From assembly GCA_963720735.1 (NCBI GenBank), contig CAVRGL010000008.1, forward strand, positions 1 to 64,000: a DNA stretch of 64,000 nucleotides, given 5' to 3'. The position numbers and the translations under genes are program-made. This DNA comes from JBBRHQ01 sp963720735. Its GTDB lineage: Bacteria; Actinomycetota; Thermoleophilia; Solirubrobacterales; 70-9. This document shows positions 60,489 to 64,000 of this stretch, piece after piece; within the stretch, counting starts at the first letter, position 1; each line of letters starts with the position of its first letter. The notes under the pieces are model-generated. The model did not search any database and had not been told where the DNA came from. It worked only from the letters and a program-made list of their open reading frames with translations.

Positions 60489-61190
60489 ATGGCATCGTCA
60501 AGCGAAACCGAGCGCCCGCCCGCCCTTGACAGGATTCTCGAAGTCACCCGGGATCTCGAGTCCGGGGGCGCAGGCGCAGAGCCGCCCCGGCCCCCGTCCG
60601 TGACCCGCAGACTCGGCCGCCGCTACCTGCGGCCCGGCCTGGAGAGTCTCGCCCAGAAGCCCCGGATCATGAAGTACCGGGCGCTGTCGACCTGCTCCAG
60701 GGTGAGCGGCGACCCGACGATCCTTCAGCCGGTGCTCTTCGTCGGGCCCGGCGAGATCCGGCTGGGAGCGAACGTGCAGTTCGGATGGAAGGCGTCGCCG
60801 CAGTTCTACTCGGGTTATTGCCACGTCGAGGTCACCGACGAGTCCTCGGTGATCGAGATCGGTGAGGACACAGAGTTCAACAACAACCTGCTGATCAAGT
60901 GCGAGGGAGCGGGGATTCGGATCGGCAGGGACGGGCTTTTCGGGGCGCAGGTGGAGATCTTCGACAGCGATTTCCATGACCTGCGTCCGTCACGTCGCAA
61001 GGCGGGGACCCAGAACATGGCGCCGGTCGAGATCGGCGACAGGGTGTTCGTGGGGATGGGTGTGCGAATTCTCAAGGGGGTGACTATCGGAACGGATTCC
61101 GTGATCGGCGCCGGGGCAGTGGTTGCCTCGTCGATTCCCGAAGGCGTGGTCGCGGCCGGCAATCCGGCGCAAGTGATCCGCGAGCTCTGA
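60489..61190 (+). CDS. left-handed beta-helix (hexapeptide repeat) acyltransferase
   Basis: 233 residues. After an 80-residue leader with a basic region (VTRRLGRRYLRPGLESLA) come hexapeptide turns: GEIRLGANVQFGWKA, SVIEIGEDTEFNNNLLIKCE, RIGRDGLFGAQVEIFDSDFH, VEIGDRVFVGMGVRILKGVT and IGTDSVIGAGAVVASSIPEG. The ending GNPAQVIREL is typical of O-acetyltransferases of the maltose/galactoside type. It probably O-acetylates a sugar of the polymer. Confidence 0.83.
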   Translation: MASSSETERPPALDRILEVTRDLESGGAGAEPPRPPSVTRRLGRRYLRPGLESLAQKPRIMKYRALSTCSRVSGDPTILQPVLFVGPGEIRLGANVQFGWKASPQFYSGYCHVEVTDESSVIEIGEDTEFNNNLLIKCEGAGIRIGRDGLFGAQVEIFDSDFHDLRPSRRKAGTQNMAPVEIGDRVFVGMGVRILKGVTIGTDSVIGAGAVVASSIPEGVVAAGNPAQVIREL

Positions 61191-61198
61191 CCGAAGCG

Positions 61199-62749
61199 AT
61201 GGGCATCCGGTCAAGCCACCCCGAAGACGACCTGGAGACCGGCGACGTCCGCTCCAACGAGGAGCTGACCCAGGCTGCAGCCGGTGGGCTCCGATGGATC
61301 GTCTACGCGAGGATCGCCGTGGAGGTGACGCTGTTCGGGTCGATGATCCTGCTCGCCCGGCTGATCCCTCCCTCCGACTTCGGGATCTTCGCGATCGTCG
61401 TCATCGTCCAGGAGCTGGCGGTGACTGTCCCGATGGAGGGGATCGGCAGCGCCATGGTGCAGCGCCGATCGATAACCCGCGATCACCTCCGGGGGGGCAT
61501 GGTGATGAGCATCGGGGTCGGCCTGATCCTGACCGCTGTGACCCTTGCCCTGGCATGGTTGGTCGTCGACCCGCTGATGGGCAACGAGACCGCCTGGCTG
61601 CTCTCGGCAGCGAGCACCTACTACCTGATGGGAGCGGTCTACGCGGCCCCGATGGCGGTTTTGCGCCGGCGTCTCAACTTCCGGGCGCTGAGCATCATCG
61701 ACCTGGCGTTGAACGCCTCCCGGGCTGCGGCCTCCGTGGCCCTGGCGCTCGCCGGGTACGACGCCCCGGCACTTGTCTTCGGGAGCATGGCCGGGACCGC
61801 GTTTGCGCTCGTCCTCGCCCTGATCTTCGCTCCGGTTCCGCTGCCCCGCTGGCGCCCCCAGGCGATGCGGGATCTCCTCCCCTACGGTGGGCCGGCAGCA
61901 CTCGCGGCGGTCTCCTGGACGGGTTTCCGCAACGGCGACTACGCGATCATCGCCGGGACGCTCGGAACCGCCGCAGCGGGCTTCTACTGGCGCGCCTACA
62001 CGCTTGCCGTCGAGTACCAGAAGAAGATCGCCGCGGCGATGGCCCAAATCGCCTTCCCGGTGCTGGCCCGCACCTCCGGGATGGAGGAGCTGCTCGCCCT
62101 GCGCCAGCGCATGGTGCAGCTGCTCGCCGTCGTCCTGTACCCGGTGCTGGCGCTGCTGCTGCTGCTGGCGCCGGTCGCCGTGCCCTGGCTGTTCGGGTCC
62201 GAGTGGGAGCCGGCGGTGGTCCCGACCCAGATCCTCGTTCTCGGTGGCGCCGCGACCCTCGCGATCGACGCCTGCGGCGCCGCCCTGATGGCGGTGGGGC
62301 GCGCCCGCGCTCTGCTCGGGTATGGCGTTGCCCACTTCCTCGTCTACATGGCGGCGGTGCTGGCAGTTGCCCACCTCGGCCTGGCGGCGGTGGCGATAGC
62401 CGGCTCCGTCGTCCATACGATCTTCCTCGGGGTCGCATACAAGGTCTTGCTGCGCGGCCTGGTGCCCAGGCCGCTGCTGGTCCTCTGGCACGATCTCGCT
62501 CCCGCGATGATCGGCGTCGGGGGACTCCTTCTCCTGGCCGGCCCCGTCGATTGGGGCATGGCCAGCCTCCACGCCCCGGCTCTGATTCGCATGGCGGCCG
62601 TCTGCGCCAGCGGTGGAGTCGCCTACCTATTGGCACTTCGCCTCATCTATCCGGGCTCGGCCCACGACCTTGCAACTGCGATCCGGCGCCTGCTTCCCGA
62701 TCGGCTCAGCTTCGGCCGGGTGCGAGAGCCGGCCCTCGCCAAGCCTTAG
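61199..62749 (+). CDS. Wzx-type polysaccharide flippase
   Basis: 516 residues with 12-14 predicted membrane helices. N-terminal GLRWIVYARIAVEVTLFGSM and LLARLIPPSDFGIFAIVVIV are characteristic of the lipopolysaccharide-biosynthesis flippase family. LPYGGPAALAAVSWTGFRNG begins the second half. It should flip undecaprenyl-linked repeat units across the membrane, upstream of the Wzy-like polymerase. It starts eight bases after the acyltransferase stop. Confidence 0.87.
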   Translation: MGIRSSHPEDDLETGDVRSNEELTQAAAGGLRWIVYARIAVEVTLFGSMILLARLIPPSDFGIFAIVVIVQELAVTVPMEGIGSAMVQRRSITRDHLRGGMVMSIGVGLILTAVTLALAWLVVDPLMGNETAWLLSAASTYYLMGAVYAAPMAVLRRRLNFRALSIIDLALNASRAAASVALALAGYDAPALVFGSMAGTAFALVLALIFAPVPLPRWRPQAMRDLLPYGGPAALAAVSWTGFRNGDYAIIAGTLGTAAAGFYWRAYTLAVEYQKKIAAAMAQIAFPVLARTSGMEELLALRQRMVQLLAVVLYPVLALLLLLAPVAVPWLFGSEWEPAVVPTQILVLGGAATLAIDACGAALMAVGRARALLGYGVAHFLVYMAAVLAVAHLGLAAVAIAGSVVHTIFLGVAYKVLLRGLVPRPLLVLWHDLAPAMIGVGGLLLLAGPVDWGMASLHAPALIRMAAVCASGGVAYLLALRLIYPGSAHDLATAIRRLLPDRLSFGRVREPALAKP

Positions 62750-62886
62750 GGAGGGGACTTCAGGGGGATCTCGGGTCAGAGGGAGCTCGGAAACTTCCCG
62801 CCCCCGGGCTCGTTGTTCAACCAGATGCCCGGGACTGACACTCAGACCATGCAAGCGGAGCGCACCGACAGATCAAGGCAAACGGC

Positions 62887-63888
62887 ATGATCAAGGGCGA
62901 GCGGATGCTTGTCACCGGTGGCGCCGGCGTGGTCGGATCCACCCTGGTCGACCAGCTGGTCGAGCGTGGGGCCACGGAGATAGTGGTGCTCGACAACTTC
63001 GTCCGCGGCCGCCGCGAGAACCTCAGGTGGGCCGAGCAGAACGGCTTCGTCACCGTGGTCGAGGGCGACGTCTGCGACAGGCGGCTGGTCGCGGAGCTGA
63101 CCGAGGGCATCGACGTCGTCTTTCATCAGGCGGCGATCCGGATCACCCAGTGCGCCGACGAGCCGCGCCTGGCGCTCGAGGTCCTCGTCGACGGCACCTT
63201 CAACGTGGTCGAGGCTGCCGCCGCGGCCGGGGTGCGCAGGCTGGTGGCGGCCTCGTCGGCCTCCGTCTACGGGCTGGCGGTCGAGTTCCCCACACCCGAG
63301 CGGCATCACCCCTACGCCAACGACACGCTCTACGGCGCGGCGAAGGTCTTCAACGAGGGTCTGCTCCGCAGCTATCACGCGATGACCGGGCTCGACTACG
63401 TCGCCCTGCGCTACTTCAACGTCTACGGCCCGCGGATGGACGTGCACGGCGCCTACACCGAGGTGCTGGTGCGGTGGATGGAGCGGATCGCCGCCGGCAA
63501 GCCTCCGCTGATCTTCGGCGACGGAATGCAGACGATGGACTTCATCTGCGTTCCCGACATCGCCCGCGCCAACGTGCTCGCCGCCGAGGCGGATGTCACC
63601 GACAGCGTCTACAACATCGCCAGCGGTGTCGAGACCTCTCTGAACGACCTTGCCGGCACCCTGCTGCGGGTGATGGGATCCGACCTTGAGGTCGAGTACG
63701 GGCCCGATCGCGGTGTCAACGCGGTGCCGCGGCGCCTGGCGGACACCTCCGCCGCGAGCGCCGATCTCGGCTTCACCGCCGAGATCGGGCTCGAGGAGGG
63801 ACTCACCCGCCTGGTCGAATGGTGGCGCGAGCGAGAGCTCGCTTCCGCTCAGCCCGCCGCCCCGGTGCCGTCCGAGGCGGCGCTGTGA
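62887..63888 (+). CDS. NAD-dependent nucleotide-sugar epimerase/dehydratase (extended SDR)
   Basis: 333 residues. The NAD-binding TGGAGVVGS is at 10-18, with VLDNFVRGRRENLRWAEQ, VEGDVCDRRLVAELTEGIDV and the active-site pair Tyr149/Lys153 in YGAAK. ASSASVYG supplies the catalytic Ser. ALRYFNVYGPRMD and IFGDGMQTMDFICVPDIARA are typical of UDP-hexose epimerases. The exact substrate is unclear. Its stop overlaps the aminotransferase start (TGATG), consistent with a shared amino-sugar pathway. Confidence 0.88.
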   Translation: MIKGERMLVTGGAGVVGSTLVDQLVERGATEIVVLDNFVRGRRENLRWAEQNGFVTVVEGDVCDRRLVAELTEGIDVVFHQAAIRITQCADEPRLALEVLVDGTFNVVEAAAAAGVRRLVAASSASVYGLAVEFPTPERHHPYANDTLYGAAKVFNEGLLRSYHAMTGLDYVALRYFNVYGPRMDVHGAYTEVLVRWMERIAAGKPPLIFGDGMQTMDFICVPDIARANVLAAEADVTDSVYNIASGVETSLNDLAGTLLRVMGSDLEVEYGPDRGVNAVPRRLADTSAASADLGFTAEIGLEEGLTRLVEWWRERELASAQPAAPVPSEAAL

Positions 63889-64000
63889 TGGAGGTCCCCT
63901 TCGCGAAGCCCTTCCTCGGCGGCGGTGAGGCCGAGGCCGTCTCGGAGGTGATCGCCTCCGGCTGGCTGACGCAGGGGCCCCGGGTCCAGCAGTTCGAGCA
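63888..64000 (+). CDS. DegT/DnrJ/EryC1 family aminotransferase, 5' part only
   Basis: The ATG at 63888 overlaps the epimerase stop by one base, and the frame runs to the window end (37 codons). MEVPFAKPFLGGGEAEAVSE followed by VIASGWLTQGPRVQQFE is the standard N-terminus of PLP-dependent sugar aminotransferases of the DegT family. It would aminate a keto-sugar made by a partner dehydrogenase or dehydratase. It depends on the same cofactor made by pdxST. The rest of the gene lies outside the window. Confidence 0.85.
   Translation, partial: MEVPFAKPFLGGGEAEAVSEVIASGWLTQGPRVQQFE

Overview
The window is high-GC, densely coded bacterial DNA with many GTG and TTG starts and many 1-4 base stop/start overlaps. 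The gene content (pdxST, an M29 aminopeptidase, yebC-ruvCAB, a fused secDF, an extended recJ, a bifunctional relA, twin transmembrane Ser/Thr kinases, many SnoaL-like proteins) suggests an actinobacterium, most likely Thermoleophilia/Solirubrobacterales. That placement is inference from style and gene order; no 16S gene is present.

Region 1 (about 1-12 kb) is accessory and untidy. It holds small stress- or metabolism-type genes (cupin, a secreted protein, DUF1801), several broken SnoaL-like genes, an orphan 3' half of a tRNA-Arg(CCU)-like gene, and a compact DUF1059 - R2-like ligand-binding oxidase - DUF1772 operon. It also holds a frameshifted GT-C-like membrane protein and one very large minus-strand secreted gene. 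That gene encodes a galactose-oxidase-type copper radical oxidase followed by three near-identical six-bladed TolB/PD40 propellers. Single-base frameshifts are frequent between 2 and 11 kb and absent from the genes after 12 kb.

Region 2 (12-34 kb) is chromosomal core. Two paralogous receptor kinases are followed by a MurR/RpiR regulator, pyridoxal phosphate synthase (pdxS, pdxT), an M29 aminopeptidase, yebC, the Holliday junction genes ruvC-ruvA-ruvB, a zinc-ribbon/PAS protein, the SecDF translocase subunit, recJ and relA/spoT. Palindromic REP-like repeats sit in this stretch, one as a 221 bp inverted pair whose ends carry the stop codons of two convergent genes. An ECF sigma factor follows, flanked by two small paralogous proteins.

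Region 3 (35-64 kb) is a cell-surface polysaccharide locus. It encodes precursor enzymes (Gfo/Idh/MocA dehydrogenase, UDP-GlcNAc 2-epimerase, NAD-dependent epimerase, DegT aminotransferase), an initiating phosphoglycosyl transferase, five glycosyltransferases, a deacetylase, an O-acetyltransferase, a methyltransferase, an AsnB-type amidotransferase and a FemAB-type acyltransferase. It also encodes two Wzz-like proteins, a Wzy/O-antigen-ligase-like protein and a Wzx-type flippase. Embedded in it are four secreted right-handed beta-helix proteins, three of them close paralogs that differ by added Ig-like, PKD and calcium-binding TSP3 modules. A plausible overall picture is assembly, export, decoration and extracellular remodelling of a complex exopolysaccharide.
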